A DNA stretch of 64,000 nucleotides from Gordius sp. MW1. Lineage: Eukaryota > Nematomorpha > Gordioida > Gordea > Gordiidae. Positions 13,601 through 23,540 of the stretch are shown in pieces. Both the position numbers and the translations under genes were made by a program. The notes below the pieces were generated by a model. It did not search any database and was not told where the DNA came from. It saw only the letters and a program-made list of their open reading frames with translations. Within the stretch, counting starts at the first letter, position 1. The number at the start of each line of letters is the position of its first letter. The DNA lies in assembly GCA_964036665.1 (NCBI GenBank), contig OZ038529.1, forward strand, positions 8,416,501 to 8,480,500, written 5' to 3'.

Positions 13601-14324
13601 CCCCGCTCAGCCCCCCCCCAAGGCAAAAAGGCTAGCTACGCCATTGTTAAAGTTTCTCCTTAATACTTAAAATCGTGTGGCTAAACTGCATTTTGTAGGT
13701 ATGTATTATGATTAAAAGGAAAGATCATTACATACATAAATAATAAAATTTTTGCATGTTAAAATTCAATCAAACTTTGTATTTTTTATGTAGTTTTTTG
13801 GGTTTTAAAATTATGTTGTAAGGTAATTTTTGGGTCCCCATTTTGCAGTTATTACTTACTATATTTTTATAAGTATCTTTTTTATTAGATCACGTATATA
13901 CTAAATTTTTGTTACGCATTTAGATGTCTGCCATATACCACCAGCCAAAGGTGCCTGTCATTTATCCATTCCCATGTATTACTACGATTCCAATTTCAAA
14001 AAGTGTGATAAGTTTAATTTTTCTGGTTGCCAAGGTAATGGTAACATCTTTTTCACCCAAGAGGAATGTTTAAATTATTGCCTTTCGTCAAAACTGGACC
14101 AACCTCAAGTTGGCGTTACTTCCACAACACAGCCACCTACAACACGGATGAGCCCTAATGACCAAGATCTAAAGGGTGCAAAATATTTGCACTTCAAAAT
14201 GCTAAAAAGTAACAACAAAACAAATTTCCAAAATATGGCATATAAAAACGAAGAAAATTCTGAGGAAGGTTCGGTTAAACAGCAAGAGGAAGATCAATTT
14301 TTTAATTATAATGTGATATCTTAA
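4475..14324 (+). CDS. Multi-Kunitz (BPTI-type) domain protein, six domains, 5' end not found
   Basis: Nine exons encode six Kunitz domains: 4475-4666, 5334-5463, 5755-5888, 5943-6063, 6192-6322, 6974-7094, 7184-7284, 7636-7812, 13924-14324. They give 502 residues plus TAA. Each domain unit starts and ends in phase 1, the symmetric class suited to exon shuffling; domains 2-4 share one extra phase-2 intron inside the conserved NR-F stretch. Reading frame is kept across every join. Kunitz proteins block serine proteases by placing the residue after Cys2 in the enzyme pocket: here Arg (1, 3, 4), Thr (2), Asn (5) and His (6). Linkers are rich in Ser, Thr, Pro and Gln. No signal peptide exon was found, so at least one exon lies upstream of 4475. 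The last intron is 6.1 kb and packed with mobile elements. The donor after 4666 (GTGGCA) is weak, and the 7812/13924 join spans far, so two genes are possible. Confidence 0.8.
5026..5193. mobile_element. MITE, family C (TAGTGTTGTAAAAACG ends)
   Basis: Ends TAGTGTTGTAGAAACG and TTTTTACAGCACTA; the arms carry GGTTTTGTTTGGTCGA and its complement, so nearly the whole 168 bp folds back. Related copies are at 25637 and 42499. Lies in the intron after Kunitz domain 1. Confidence 0.75.
5334..5888 (+). CDS. Kunitz domain 2 (two exons) plus Ser/Thr linker
   Basis: Exon 5334-5463 carries Cys1-Cys4 (DPCLMKQEQSAGPCTNF, ACRQFYYGGCKGN); exon 5755-5888 begins FDTEAECESKC with Cys5 and Cys6 and continues as a Thr/Pro/Ser linker. 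Intron phase 2, GTAAAT donor. P1 is Thr, unusual for strong trypsin inhibition. A family A MITE with intact target duplication sits in the intron. Confidence 0.85.
5506..5668. mobile_element. MITE, family A, with 8-bp TSD
   Basis: Ends CATGAGCGTAGCC and GGCTACGCCCATC with perfect duplications ATCGTAAT at 5498-5505 and 5669-5676. It sits inside the phase-2 intron that splits Kunitz domain 2. Confidence 0.85.
5943..6322 (+). CDS. Kunitz domain 3 (two exons)
   Basis: Exon 5943-6063 reads CHSKYETGPCRNFTV then ACKQFYYGGCHGNNNR; exon 6192-6322 supplies FETIDDCQKACV and a linker ending ENED. Same internal phase-2 split as domains 2 and 4. P1 is Arg. Confidence 0.85.
6480..6674. mobile_element. MITE, family A
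   Basis: CATGGGCGTAGCCAGC at the left, TGGCTACGCCCATG at the right, around the usual GGGGGCAATA and CAGCCGCCCCTCC arms. It abuts a second copy, suggesting insertion of one into the end of the other. Confidence 0.8.
6677..6840. mobile_element. MITE, family A, second adjacent copy
   Basis: CATGGGCGTAGCCAGGATTA to TGTCTACGCCCAT, two bases after the previous copy and in the same orientation. Between Kunitz domains 3 and 4. Confidence 0.8.
6974..7284 (+). CDS. Kunitz domain 4 (two exons)
   Basis: Exon 6974-7094 reads CELKMETGDCRNYTI then SCRRFYYGGCGGNGNR; exon 7184-7284 supplies FVSEAECRKEC and a very basic linker (KRKVHQRRQDRTKKQ). P1 is Arg. Domains 2, 3 and 4 share splice position and FYYGGC, so they look like tandem copies. 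Confidence 0.85.
7636..7812 (+). CDS. Kunitz domain 5 (unsplit exon)
   Basis: APCNLPILPGTCNEVHLRYY, RCQPFKYTGCEGNDNNF, TACDRKC. P1 is Asn, and the usual GPC is GTC. The exon ends phase 1 at GTAGTT. If that donor is unused the protein ends at the TAA at 7830-7832, which would make 13924-14324 a separate gene or an alternative 3' end. Confidence 0.75.
8073..8190. mobile_element. MITE, family B, one end only
   Basis: CAGTGGCGTAGCTAGG starts a G/C-rich stretch that ends in CCCCTTAAGCAAC, like the interior of the 3943-4066 element. The second terminus is missing. Confidence 0.6.
8560..8975. repeat. Short tandem and near-tandem duplications
   Basis: A unit of about 75 bp containing TTAATGCATAAGAGGTGCCC is present twice in tandem at 8575-8712. 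Then a block starting TATAATAAACATAAATAAAA recurs at 8740 and 8900. All lies in the long last intron of the Kunitz gene. Confidence 0.7.
8861..9655. repeat. Hairpin minisatellite, units of roughly 100-130 bp
   Basis: About six degenerate units, each with GGCCGTCCGCTGGCTGCTGA, then a small hairpin (CCAATGG, A-rich loop, CCATTGG) and a T-rich spacer. Frames on both strands are artefacts of the repeats. A shorter array of the same unit is at 56770-57055. Confidence 0.85.
9895..10015. repeat. Dispersed repeat shared with 58745-58860
   Basis: Contains GGCATTCTCGCCCCTTCCCA and CATAGCAAATATGATAC followed by TTTATACG. The same string of motifs occurs near 58757. Both copies lie downstream of a hairpin minisatellite array, so the two may be ends of one mobile unit. 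Confidence 0.65.
10210..10527 (+). pseudogene. hAT transposase remnant, C-terminal dimerisation region
   Basis: An upstream piece reads HYELKLQDAEIIMAKNY. Then, in frame to a stop at 10527, CERSFSMLKRIKTYLRSTLQ and DRLSSLALLRNI match the ERSFS..LKRIKTYLRS..... RL..LALL pattern of hAT dimerisation domains (the ZMYM1-like group). Stops and frame changes separate the pieces, so it cannot be made as one protein. No terminal repeats identified. Confidence 0.75.
11230..11286. repeat. 28-bp tandem duplication
   Basis: TAATTTCGCCTTTTGAGGAT followed by CTAACCT is present twice, end to end, with no mismatch seen. Recent local event; function unknown. Confidence 0.8.
11550..13243. mobile_element. Foldback DNA transposon, arms of about 550 bp, 5-bp TSD
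   Basis: The left arm from 11550 (TGTGGTGTCCTCCACCCCC) is mirrored at the right end (GGACGACACCACA, ending 13243). Pairing continues inward for roughly 550 bp to about 12110 and 12725, including CGAGGCGGCGATCTACC and its complement. Flanks are TATAC at 11545-11549 and 13244-13248, a 5-bp duplication. The 600-bp centre shows no transposase. The left arm keeps a CG dinucleotide run near 11850 that has decayed on the right. No superfamily can be named; it lies in the last intron of the Kunitz gene. Confidence 0.85.
13443..13594. mobile_element. MITE, family A, with 8-bp TSD
   Basis: CATGGGCGTATCCAGG to ATCTACGCCCATG, flanked by perfect GTTTGACC duplications (13435-13442 and 13595-13602). Confidence 0.9.
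13603..13647. mobile_element. MITE, family B, fragment
   Basis: C-rich sequence followed by GGCTAGCTACGCCATTG, the right terminus of family B. The remainder is missing. Confidence 0.5.
13924..14324 (+). CDS. Kunitz domain 6 and C-terminal tail, last exon
   Basis: After acceptor GCATTTAG the exon reads VCHIPPAKGACHLSIPMYYY, KKCDKFNFSGCQGNGN, EECLNYC. P1 is His and the usual YGGC is FSGC, so protease inhibition may be weak or lost. The tail is Thr/Pro-rich and then charged (NEENSEEG, KQQEEDQ) before TAA at 14324. AATAAA at 14522 is a possible poly(A) signal. Confidence 0.8.
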
Positions 14325-14755
14325 ATATGTTACGGCTTTCGTTTACCCGTTCGTCGACTTTTACATACCATATATTTTATGAATTAACAATTTATAAATT
14401 CCTTGCCACGATGAAAGCATGACTATTGCCTTATTGTTTGATAATAACAAAATCATACTCTCTAATAAATGATAAATGTGATTATCATTTTTAATCGCAA
14501 GACTCTTATAGTTTAAATTAAAATAAAAAATTAGTCGGGCGCCCAATGCAAGCTCCTTTCCCTGTGTTAATACTAGAAATATAGTGAATAAATTATTTTA
14601 TTTACATTTTAGAAATTGTGAAAAGCTACTTATTTGGAATAGAGTAGAGTCGCAGTCAAAAGAACATGTTTTGCTTTAAAATTAAGTTCAAAACATTGCA
14701 CATATATATGCAATTCAAAACACTTTCATTTTATTCTCAATAAATGCTTTGCAAC
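14325..14755. other. 3' flank of the Kunitz gene
   Basis: AT-rich, no second gene seen; holds the likely poly(A) signal at 14522. Confidence 0.5.
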
Positions 14756-17583
14756 GGGATCATATAATTGGATATCAGACGCTTCCATCTTGTTCGGGTA
14801 AGTGCCATGTCTTGATTAATCTTCTTAAATTGCATAACATTGTCGACTTGTCTTTTCCATGTGACACGAGGTCTCTTCTTTTCCCCGTTACCTTCATGTC
14901 TAGTTCTTTTTGATTTACATCATCGTCTCACTTCTTAGTAAATGCCCATACCACCTTAGCCGATTTTCTTAATCATGACCGCCTTTGGCTGATACCCATT
15001 CATGAGAAAATAATTCGTCATATGGTCGAGTTTAGTATACCCAAGCTCCATCCTATCATTCTCATTTCCGTGGCTTGTAATAGCTTTTCTTCCGTGGGTT
15101 TAATACCCATGTTTAACTTACATAGAGTAACGCCGGTCTTAGGATGGATTTGTAAGCTGCACTTCACATATTGGCATTTTCCTATGCCACATTACAGGGA
15201 TATACTTCGCCCTTTAAGCCATCCTTAATCCAGGTATTTATTTCTGCTCAACCTCCCTCTTGATGTAACATCGAGCCGAGGTATGTAAACTAGTGGGTAC
15301 TATAGATGGTCATCTAGGTATGGGGTGTTTGTAACGTTCATCTCCATGTATAACGTTTTTCGATCGTTGACCTTTAAACCATATCCAGCTAAGCGCTTTG
15401 ACAACTTTTCGGCTTCTTCGAATGCTTTCTCCTTTCTTTTTACGCATAGTACTATGGCGATGGCTTTTGAATGTTTCTCGTTATCGTGTCTATAATTATA
15501 TTAAATAAAAAGGGACTTAAAACAGATCCTTGATGTAATCCAAACCCGAAAAGTTAGAGCCTCCAACTGTAAACGCAAGAATTTAAGGCTTCATAAATAT
15601 TTTTCATAAGCCGTATATATTCAGGGATGTTTTTTCTCAAGCGCCACCATATTAAATCGTGAACGTGCCATAAGCTTTCTCCAAGTCTATAAAGACCATA
15701 TGTAGGTCTCTTTTTTCAACATATTTATCTATCGCCTTAGTGCAAGGATTGGGTCGATTGTGAATTTGTCGGCCACAAATACTAATTGGTTAGCCGATAT
15801 TTCCACCTAGTTTTTTAGCTTGTTACTAAGATCCTTTCCATAGGCTTTAAGGAGTGGCAAGTTAGCTTGATACCTCTGTAATTGCTACACTCCTAATGGT
15901 CTCCTTTGCCTTTTAAGGGTATAAATCGTGCTTGCTCTTAAATGATTAGTCGCTCTTCTACCAATATTTTGTTAAATTTCGTCATGGTCTAGACTCCTTC
16001 TTCACGGCATCCGAGCAATGCTTCCATAGGTATTCCATATGAGCCTAGCTTTATCTTTTTCCAGCTTTTGTGTCCTGACTTTATCCTCCTGATAGAGTTA
16101 GACCTAACTTATGTTTGGCTCAATATCGGGAAGGGAATCTTTGTCATTTACATTATTCATAGGTTGCTTAAATATCCTTTCGATCCCTTCCTTCGGCTTA
16201 AATAAAGCTGACGCTTCTCTTTTTTCACTATTTTAAGGGCTCCGACGTCGCGACTTTTCTTCCCTCACCGTTGCATATTTATATATAAACCTGTCGCCCC
16301 CTTTTATAGTCCAGTTTGTATGCTATCTCGGTATACGCGCCATTCTTTGCTATTGCAGCGGCCTTTTTCACTACTCTCTTTGCCTCCCTACACTCTTGAT
16401 AATCCTCCGACATTTTCTTATGCCACGGTCTATATAGATTTTTAATTCTTTCGATGTAATTTCTATCCGATTGATCCCACCATCATAGTCCCTACTCATT
16501 TTGCCTCTGGGTCTGCCCTAGAACCCAAATAGCTGTTTTCTTTATGTCCTTAGTTGGCGTCTCCCAATTGTCGTCTACGTCTCTTCGCAACTTCCTTGCA
16601 CCCAGGAGTGAGGAGACTTTTCGATAATAATTATCGTTCTTTTGGCGTTTTGTATCGAATTTGAACTTCATAATCTTTTCTTCTTTCGGGAAATACTTTT
16701 CTTTCTGCATCCATCACAAGTGGACGAATTTTTTCTCCCTGTAATACTTTGCAATCCTTGATACTCCATAAGTCTTTCGCCGTATAAGCAGATAGTCAAA
16801 TGCTTTCCACTTCTATGAGTCACAATAGGATCTTCGCGTGTTTAAAATAGGTGTTAACAATCCACATGTCGTATGCTTCGGATATTTAGAAAAAAAATTC
16901 GCCTTCCTTGTTCTTTAAACCATGCCCATAGCCTTAATGATTTTGTTTATACCTAAGGCGGTCCTTCCCTAAGTTGGCTTTAAAATCCGCCCCAACCTTT
17001 CTTCCTGTCCTATTCCTTGTATTTCCTTTTTCAATGAATCAAAGAATATATCTTTCTCTGATTACATACACCCGAATTAGGGAGCATATGCGCACATATA
17101 GTTCAGGAGGTCCCCTTGATCTGCATTTTTCACCCACTTTAATCTGTAGGAACAACGCTTGACTTCCAACACCTTGCCCTATAAAGATTCGTTTAGAACG
17201 ATCCGACCCCGTTTCTACGACTTGGTGACCAACTGTAGAATGTTTTGCATTATTCCCCTAACTCAGGAGCTTTGGTTCCGTTTCACCTCGTCTCTTGTAG
17301 GCAGGCGATGCCTACCTTTCTTATTTCTAGCATGTGTAAGGCCCCAATCTTCTTTCCCGTCAACGTTCCCACATTCCAGCATATAATGCGCATTCCTTCC
17401 ATAGCTAATTTCCTTAGCCGCCTTCGTTGTGAGTCTGGTAGTAGCCCTAATGTATTTTTCACATTGCACGGGAGGGGTATGCATTATTTTTTTAGCCGGT
17501 TTCCGACCCGACGCCAACCATTCACCTTTTGCACACGGACTTGGGACCGTCATAGGTAGTGTTATTATCACATTATGTTTCAT
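14756..17583 (-). pseudogene. Decayed non-LTR retrotransposon (LINE), APE endonuclease plus RT
   Basis: Read on the minus strand the 5' end near 17400 keeps the endonuclease start (MRIICWNVGTLTGK in one frame, then a decayed QETR). The middle (16300-16700) matches the linker region and 15100-16100 matches the RT, broken by many stops and frameshifts. The DNA runs parallel to the better copy at 44234-46505 and extends further 5'. Family resemblance is to RTE-like endonuclease-RT elements, but I cannot fix the clade by eye. No active product is possible. Confidence 0.85.
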
Positions 17584-17599
17584 TTTAATGAATTGTATG

Positions 17600-17978
17600 A
17601 ATGATATATATTTAAAATGCTGTTTGATGTTTAAATAGTTTTAATATTTTTTTAATTATGTTTTATAAACATTTTAACTAACCAAAATCACAATAATCTA
17701 TATAACCTTTCCTTTCTATGCACCTTTAAAACGGCTGGAAACGGTATACTTTATCTAATCTATGTTTATAGCTTAAATGGAATTTATATGTAAATTATAA
17801 CAATGGAAATTTATATAATAAACGTTAATAAGAAGCATTTTTTGATTATATTTTCGCATGGACATCGATTGACATCCCGTTTTTTTCAAACCCTATAATA
17901 TTAACAAAACCTTATATTGTAATTTTATTCTTCATTAATTATATTTTTTATACCTTGAATAAATGTAATTGAACTCTA
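17600..17978. other. Non-coding spacer between LINE and LTR element
   Basis: AT-rich, nothing recognised. Confidence 0.5.
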
Positions 17979-17983
17979 TACAC

Positions 17984-18186
17984 TGTAGAGAGCTAAATGG
18001 AGTGCGAAGTGCCTCCGGGGATACGTTAATTACCGAAGTGTAGAAGTTAGGGGTAATGCATCGAGTGTCAATCAAATTACCGTTAATTGTTTGTAACTTA
18101 TATATTCGTTCGATATACACGATTTAGCCACTTACTATTTTTGTATCCCTTCGAACGTGTATTGAACAATATTCCCAGTCTTAACA
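17984..18186 (+). repeat. 5' LTR
   Basis: Starts TGTAGAGAGC and ends CCCAGTCTTAACA, near-identical to 21825-22028. Confidence 0.9.
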
Positions 18187-18311
18187 GTGGCGACATGAAG
18201 TAGAAACCTAAGCGGAGATGCAGAAGTATAAAATAACGGAACGCTTTTATAACACAATTTGCGCTATTCCTAAGGAGCAGTAAGCCTAAGACAGACGAGC
18301 AAAAAGCGGTT

Positions 18312-18640
18312 CTACTATTAACCAGCCTCAATGGGGAGGCATTCCTTTTAATATTAGAGAACTATAGACCTCAAGATTTGACAGGAATTACATACGAAGA
18401 TGCTAAAAATCGGCTAAGAAAATTATTTCAGAGGAATTCATGCGCGAGGGCAAAGAGGTATGAATTCTCAAAGGTTTGACAAGGCCAGGGAGAGACGATA
18501 GACGTGTACGCAAATAGACTCAAGGCCGGAGCTAACCGCTACAATCGGGAACGAAGAATTGCAGAACAAAATTGTTGACCAATTCATTATAGGATTACGC
18601 GATAGAAGCTTACAGGCAAGGCAAGGCTGTTGGCAGGAAA
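18312..18640 (+). pseudogene. gag remnant of the gypsy element
   Basis: In frame from 18312: LLTSLNGEAF, then YEDAKNRLRKLFQ and RAKRYEFSK before a stop; another frame continues GETIDVYANRL. This is the capsid-region pattern of retrotransposon Gag. A half zinc knuckle (CFRC) survives near 18795. Confidence 0.75.
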
Positions 18641-18836
18641 TGACATCATATAGAACCGCCTACGAGAGCTGGCGTTAACAGCCGAGACGATGAATAGGGG
18701 GCTAAGCACCTTGCAGGACGGGTCCGAAGAGGCGTGGAGCCTAGTGGCGAGACGAGAAGCGTGGCCTGGACTGGTCCAGATTCCCAGGTTAAACCGTGCT
18801 TTAGATGTGTTAACAGTAAATATATATATATTAATA

Positions 18837-18945
18837 ACAAGTTGTTCCAATGTATCTTCGATACGGGCGCTACGGTATCAATAATACCGGCGCGAAGATG
18901 GGCGAAGAAGATCCCACGCAACAAAGAGCCCGTCCCGACGGTGTA
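18837..18945 (+). pseudogene. Aspartic protease remnant of the gypsy element
   Basis: FQCIFDTGATVSIIPARRW carries the DTGA active-site motif and the following hydrophobic strand. The frame ends at 18946, so the domain is truncated. Confidence 0.85.
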
Positions 18946-19230
18946 GGCATATGGCCACGAGGAAATAAAGATCGTAGCCAAGGTGCAAGCCGATGTACGA
19001 ATTGGTAACACGAGAAAACAGCTGTCGTTATTGTTAGCAGACGTAGCTGGGCCGCCGTTGTGCGGGATCGATTGTATCCAAGAATTCGAGCCCAAAATTT
19101 GGCGACGAATACTTTGGAACTCGAGGGCTGCGGCTAAACGTTTCGCGGTCAATTACGTGAAAAGACCGAATGATACCAAGTCCTCTATCCAGCACGTTAC
19201 GAAGCAATGGGATGGCCAGCTAAAGGAATT

Positions 19231-19917
19231 ACCAAAAGCAGTCAAGGGAATAATGGTGGAAGTACCGTTAAAAGAGAGCATAGATCCCGTATTTATCCCC
19301 GCCCGAAGGGTGCCGATGGCTTGGAAGAAAGAAGTAGAAGAAGAGCTGAATAAATGGGTCAGAGAGGGGGTAATAGAACGAATCGATTTCTCAAGATGGG
19401 CCTGTCCAGTGGTACTCGTAAAAAAAGCGATGGGAGTCTACGATTATGCATCGATTACCGGTTCACTATAAATAAATACGCACAAGGTTTGTTGTACCCC
19501 TTACCCAAAATCGATGATTTGTTAAATAAACTCGATAACGCGTGCTGTTTTACTAAGCTGGACCTAACTAAAGCGTACCTACAGCTAGAATTAGGTCCAG
19601 AGACGAGCCAACGATTGACGATCTCCACGCACAAGGGCTTATTTAAATTTAACCGTATGTCTTTTGGCTTAAATTGTGCCGCGGCTGTTTTCCAAAAAAC
19701 AATGGATCAAATATTAGGAGGCATGGAGGGAGTAGCTGTATACATCGACGATATACTAATTGCAGGGGAAACGGAAGAAATCCACAACGAGCGGCTCCTC
19801 AAGGTACAAGAAACGTTACAAAAGTGGGGGTTCGTGGCAAACATATCCAAGAGCATCTTGTGGGCTAAGGAAATAACATTTTTGGGATACTTAATTAGTA
19901 ACAAGGGATTCAAATAA
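19231..19917 (+). pseudogene. Reverse transcriptase remnant of the gypsy element
   Basis: The RT opens with EVEEELNKWVREGVIERID and SRWACPVVLVKK, shifts frame around 19430-19445, then runs CIDYR, TKLDLTKAYLQL, MSFGLNCAAAVFQ and VAVYIDDILIAG to a stop at 19917. YIDD is the catalytic box. The frameshift alone disables it. Confidence 0.9.
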
Positions 19918-20128
19918 ACAACAATAAAGCCGAATTAGTCACGCAATGGAAAAATTTAACTAACAAAAATGAAATAAAATCGTTTATTGGGTTAACAGCA
20001 TATTTTTCAAAGTTCATTAAGAACTATGCCAAAATCGTGCACCCTATTTAGAAACTCATGAAAAAAACCACTGGGGTAGAGAACAACAAGTCGCATTTGA
20101 CGCTATCAAGTCCGCGCTTACGAAGGCC

Positions 20129-20540
20129 CCCGTGCTAGCATACTTTAATGGAGATTTGGAGACTGGCCTGGTCGTAGACGCCTCTAGTACAGGATTAGGG
20201 GCTATCTTACAGCAACAAGCACCAGGGGAGAATTGGAGAGTGGTGGCCTATGCTTCAAGAGCGTTAAACGATAGTGAAAGCCGATATTCGACGATCAAAC
20301 GGGAGGCGCTGGCAGTGGTCTATGGACTAAAAAAGTTCAATGAATATAAAAGGACGAAGCGTTACTATTATGACGGATCATAAATCGCTAGTATATATAT
20401 TTGATCAGAGCAAAAGGGGCAAGGAACAATGGTCACCACGTCTATCTAGGTGGGCGCTCATGGTATCATACACGACGAAGTTTGAGTACAACAAGGGATC
20501 CGAAAACGCGGCAGATTTCTTGTCCAGAAAACCGAACGAA
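20129..20540 (+). pseudogene. RNase H remnant of the gypsy element
   Basis: VVDASSTGLGAILQQ, VVAYASRALNDSESRYSTIK and REALAVVYGLKKF in one frame, then a shift to VTIMTDHKSLVYIF and NAADFLSRKP. These are the conserved blocks of gypsy RNase H (D, E and D positions). Broken by a frameshift near 20350. Confidence 0.9.
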
Positions 20541-20789
20541 CACGCGTATCATGTTAGCGAGAAAATGCCAGAAGACTCGAAAAATCCATTTATATCATTG
20601 GACGTGGTGAGACAACACACCTTGGACGATTCGGGGCTACGTCAGTTAAAAGATTGTATAGAAGTAAACAAAACACAATGGTCATCTAAAACGCTCCTAC
20701 AAAAAACACCTGCTAAAGTTAGCAAATAACATAATATTTTACAAAGGGTGACGAATATTAATTCCTGCTAAGTTAAGAGGAGCGGTACT

Positions 20790-21330
20790 CCAAAGATTAC
20801 ATGCCACGTGGGTATCAAGCGAATGCAAGAAGTGGCGTGGCAGTATATATGGTGGCCTACTCTCGACGATGACTTATTGAGCGTAGCGAAAGGGTGCCGG
20901 AATTGCAATTACACTGCCGCGGCAGCGAAGAAGGCACCGTTGGTAGAGTGTCAACCTAGCCATAGACCGTGGGTTCAAGTACATATCGATATCATGGGTG
21001 GTAAATAAAATCACGAAATGGGTAGAGGTGTTTAAATTAGAAGACACCACATCGACCACCATTATAAAAAAACTTGCCGAAACGTTTGCTAGATTTGGAA
21101 ATCCACCATGTTTAAAATCAGATAACGGCCGCAATTCAAAGGGCAGAATTACGAAATTTTTGCAAGATGAGGGTGATTAATCAGCGATGAACAGCCCCTC
21201 CTTCTGCGTCTAACGGTCTGGCAGAAAGGTATGTACGATTAATTAAAGAAGCCATTATTAGAAACGAGTCGGAAGTAGGGCTAAGTTGATTTTTGGAAAA
21301 CTACAGATCTACAAAACACCCCTCAACCAA
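20790..21330 (+). pseudogene. Integrase remnant of the gypsy element
   Basis: A zinc-binding region (HATxxG, then CRNC) precedes WPTLDDDLL. The core has HIDIMGGK, a stop, then KWVEVFKLED, CLKSDNG and NGLAERYVRLIKEA. The spacer between the first Asp and KWVEV is too short, so part of the core is deleted. Confidence 0.85.
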
Positions 21331-21824
21331 TAAAAGCTCAGCGAAGGTGATGCTAAAAAAGCGTATGCTAACCGAATGGGAGGTATTGAGGGAAACCGTA
21401 CCACAACAAAGGTTAGAGACCGGGAACCGGTGGATGTTCAACGTAGGAGACATGGTTTGGGTACGCATATTTTTGGGACCAAGCAAATGGGTAGAAGGCA
21501 CGATAAAAGCGAAGCATGGTAGTCGTTCTTACGATGTATAGGCACAGGGAAGAAAGCACCACCGACACGTGGATCAAGTAAGAAAACAGAAAATTCTGAA
21601 TTTCACCACACTGGGACAAGAGAACGGGTGGCCGCAAAGGATATCATCGAAAGGGAAGCGGGAACAAGTTCTCCAAGGTAACAAATGCAAAACCGGGGAA
21701 CAGGTGCTACAAGGGAACAAATTCAAAACCAGTGAGGAACGCCTAGAGAAAAACCTAGATCCCCGCAGCGTAGTCGGAAACCGCCAGCATTTCTTAAAGA
21801 TTATGTCTGTGAAAAGGGGGGAAC

Positions 21825-22028
21825 TGTATAGAGGTAATTAGAGTGCGAAGTGCCTCCGGAGATACGTTAATTACCGACGTGTAGAAGTTAGGGGTAATGT
21901 CTCGAGTGTCAATCAAATTACCGTTAATTGTTTGTAACTTATATATTCGTTCGATATACACGATTTAGCCACTTACTATTTTTGTATCCCTTCGTAACGT
22001 GTATTGAATAATATTCCCAGTCTTAACA
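21825..22028 (+). repeat. 3' LTR
   Basis: Starts TGTATAGAGG, preceded by a purine tract; ends CCCAGTCTTAACA before TACAC. Confidence 0.9.
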
Positions 22029-22033
22029 TACAC

Positions 22034-23540
22034 CTCTCTATGAGTTACTAATACGTGACATTTAAGTCAGTATAATAATATGCCTAAGGTGACTGGTATA
22101 TATTGAACTCCTTAATAACAAATTTTGGATCGAAACCCAATTAAATTATGAATATATTAATCTTTTTAAAGAGCTTGGACGCATGCTACAGCAAATAATG
22201 ATTAATATGGAGAAAATTAATTTCTTAGTAACATGTATTAAAGATAAATTTATATTACAAGCACAGATATTTATGCCAGCTAAACGCTATAAACTCTTAT
22301 GGCATGTGTAAAATAGGTTGGCCATAACATTAAAATGTATTATGATTTAAAGTTGCTGACAAATTAATTTTATTTATTATTGTATTAATTTTAATACTAG
22401 GCAATATTAGATGTTCATTTTGAACCAAGTATCGCAATTGCAAAAAAATCTTTAGACGCTTTTTATTAACATACAACATCTATTTTGTATAATAAACCCT
22501 AACGATAATCGATCATTTATAGTAAACAATTAATAATTAACTTGAAATTTAAAAAAATCCAATTTTTAATGTCTTTGTTTTCATTAATCGTGGAAATTAT
22601 TAATATAAATTTTAAAGTGTAAATCTTTTCAAATTTATTCGACCAAATCTATAATATATAAATCCTCTTAATTTGCCTTAAGGATCTCTTAATAAGAACA
22701 TGTATTCAATTATTAAGGTATTATAAGCCTTTGCGACTTTCACCTTAGTGCATCATTTCATTTGTATGTGGATACTAACTAGTTAAAATTGACATAGTAT
22801 TGTGGGATTACACATAAGGTTACGATAATTTATGCTTATATTAATTTCTTGTTAATATGTAAATTAATTTAAATTATATTACTCACATTGCTGAGTTTAT
22901 ATATAAAACACTCGAACCAATTACTTTCAATTAGATCCATAATATAACATTATTGAGACCATTTAATTAACTTCGCGGATACAAAATAACGTATTAATTT
23001 TGAGTTAATAAATGCAATTGGATTTTTATCAATTACCTAGTATTTAAAGTTAGTAAAATATAAATAAGTCAAATTCATACATATAGACTTTATTCAAGGT
23101 GTTAGATACGCTAGTAGATATTTTGTTATAAAATCTTAGGGTGTTGCCTACTTGGTCCTAATAAAGTACAATGTATTGTTACTAAATTTCTGTCCATGTT
23201 TCCTACATTGTTATAATATAAATTTTAAACCGGTTTATAGTATAATATGTCGCTGCCGATATATATAACAATTAAAATAAATTGACTATACACCCTGCAT
23301 CAAATGACAGTAGCCTTAGCTACCATCAGTTGTTATATTAAAATGAGGTAGGTGTAAATCAAAGAAACCAATTATAATGCTTACTTATTGATTTATCATG
23401 ATTCAAAGAAATTATTCAAAAATGGATTATGAGTATATTCTCACGATATCAAAAAGCACGTTTTTAATTTATCGATTACCTTGTGTCTTTAGACAAACTA
23501 TAGGTTTTGACCCAAGATTGGGACTTATATTTATAATAAC
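22034..23540. other. Non-coding, AT-rich
   Basis: No exon, repeat structure or RNA gene recognised. Confidence 0.5.

Larger units (their letters stand above)
17984..22028 (+). mobile_element. Ty3/gypsy LTR retrotransposon, defective, TACAC target duplication
   Basis: Two LTRs of about 203 bp (TGTA...TAACA) bound a 3.6-kb interior. Duplications TACAC lie at 17979-17983 and 22029-22033. A primer-binding-like TGGCGACA follows the 5' LTR, and a purine tract (GAAAAGGGGGGAA) precedes the 3' LTR. Order on the plus strand is gag, protease, RT, RNase H, integrase, the Ty3/gypsy order. Multiple stops, frameshifts and at least one internal deletion make it non-functional. By hand count the LTRs differ at about nine bases and one indel, so insertion is old but not ancient. 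Confidence 0.95.

Noticed and set aside
17159-17583. Plus-strand frames in the LINE region
   Set aside because: Antisense shadows of the decayed minus-strand LINE.
18587-19152. Minus-strand frames across the gypsy element
   Set aside because: Antisense of gag/protease; the plus-strand motifs explain the region.
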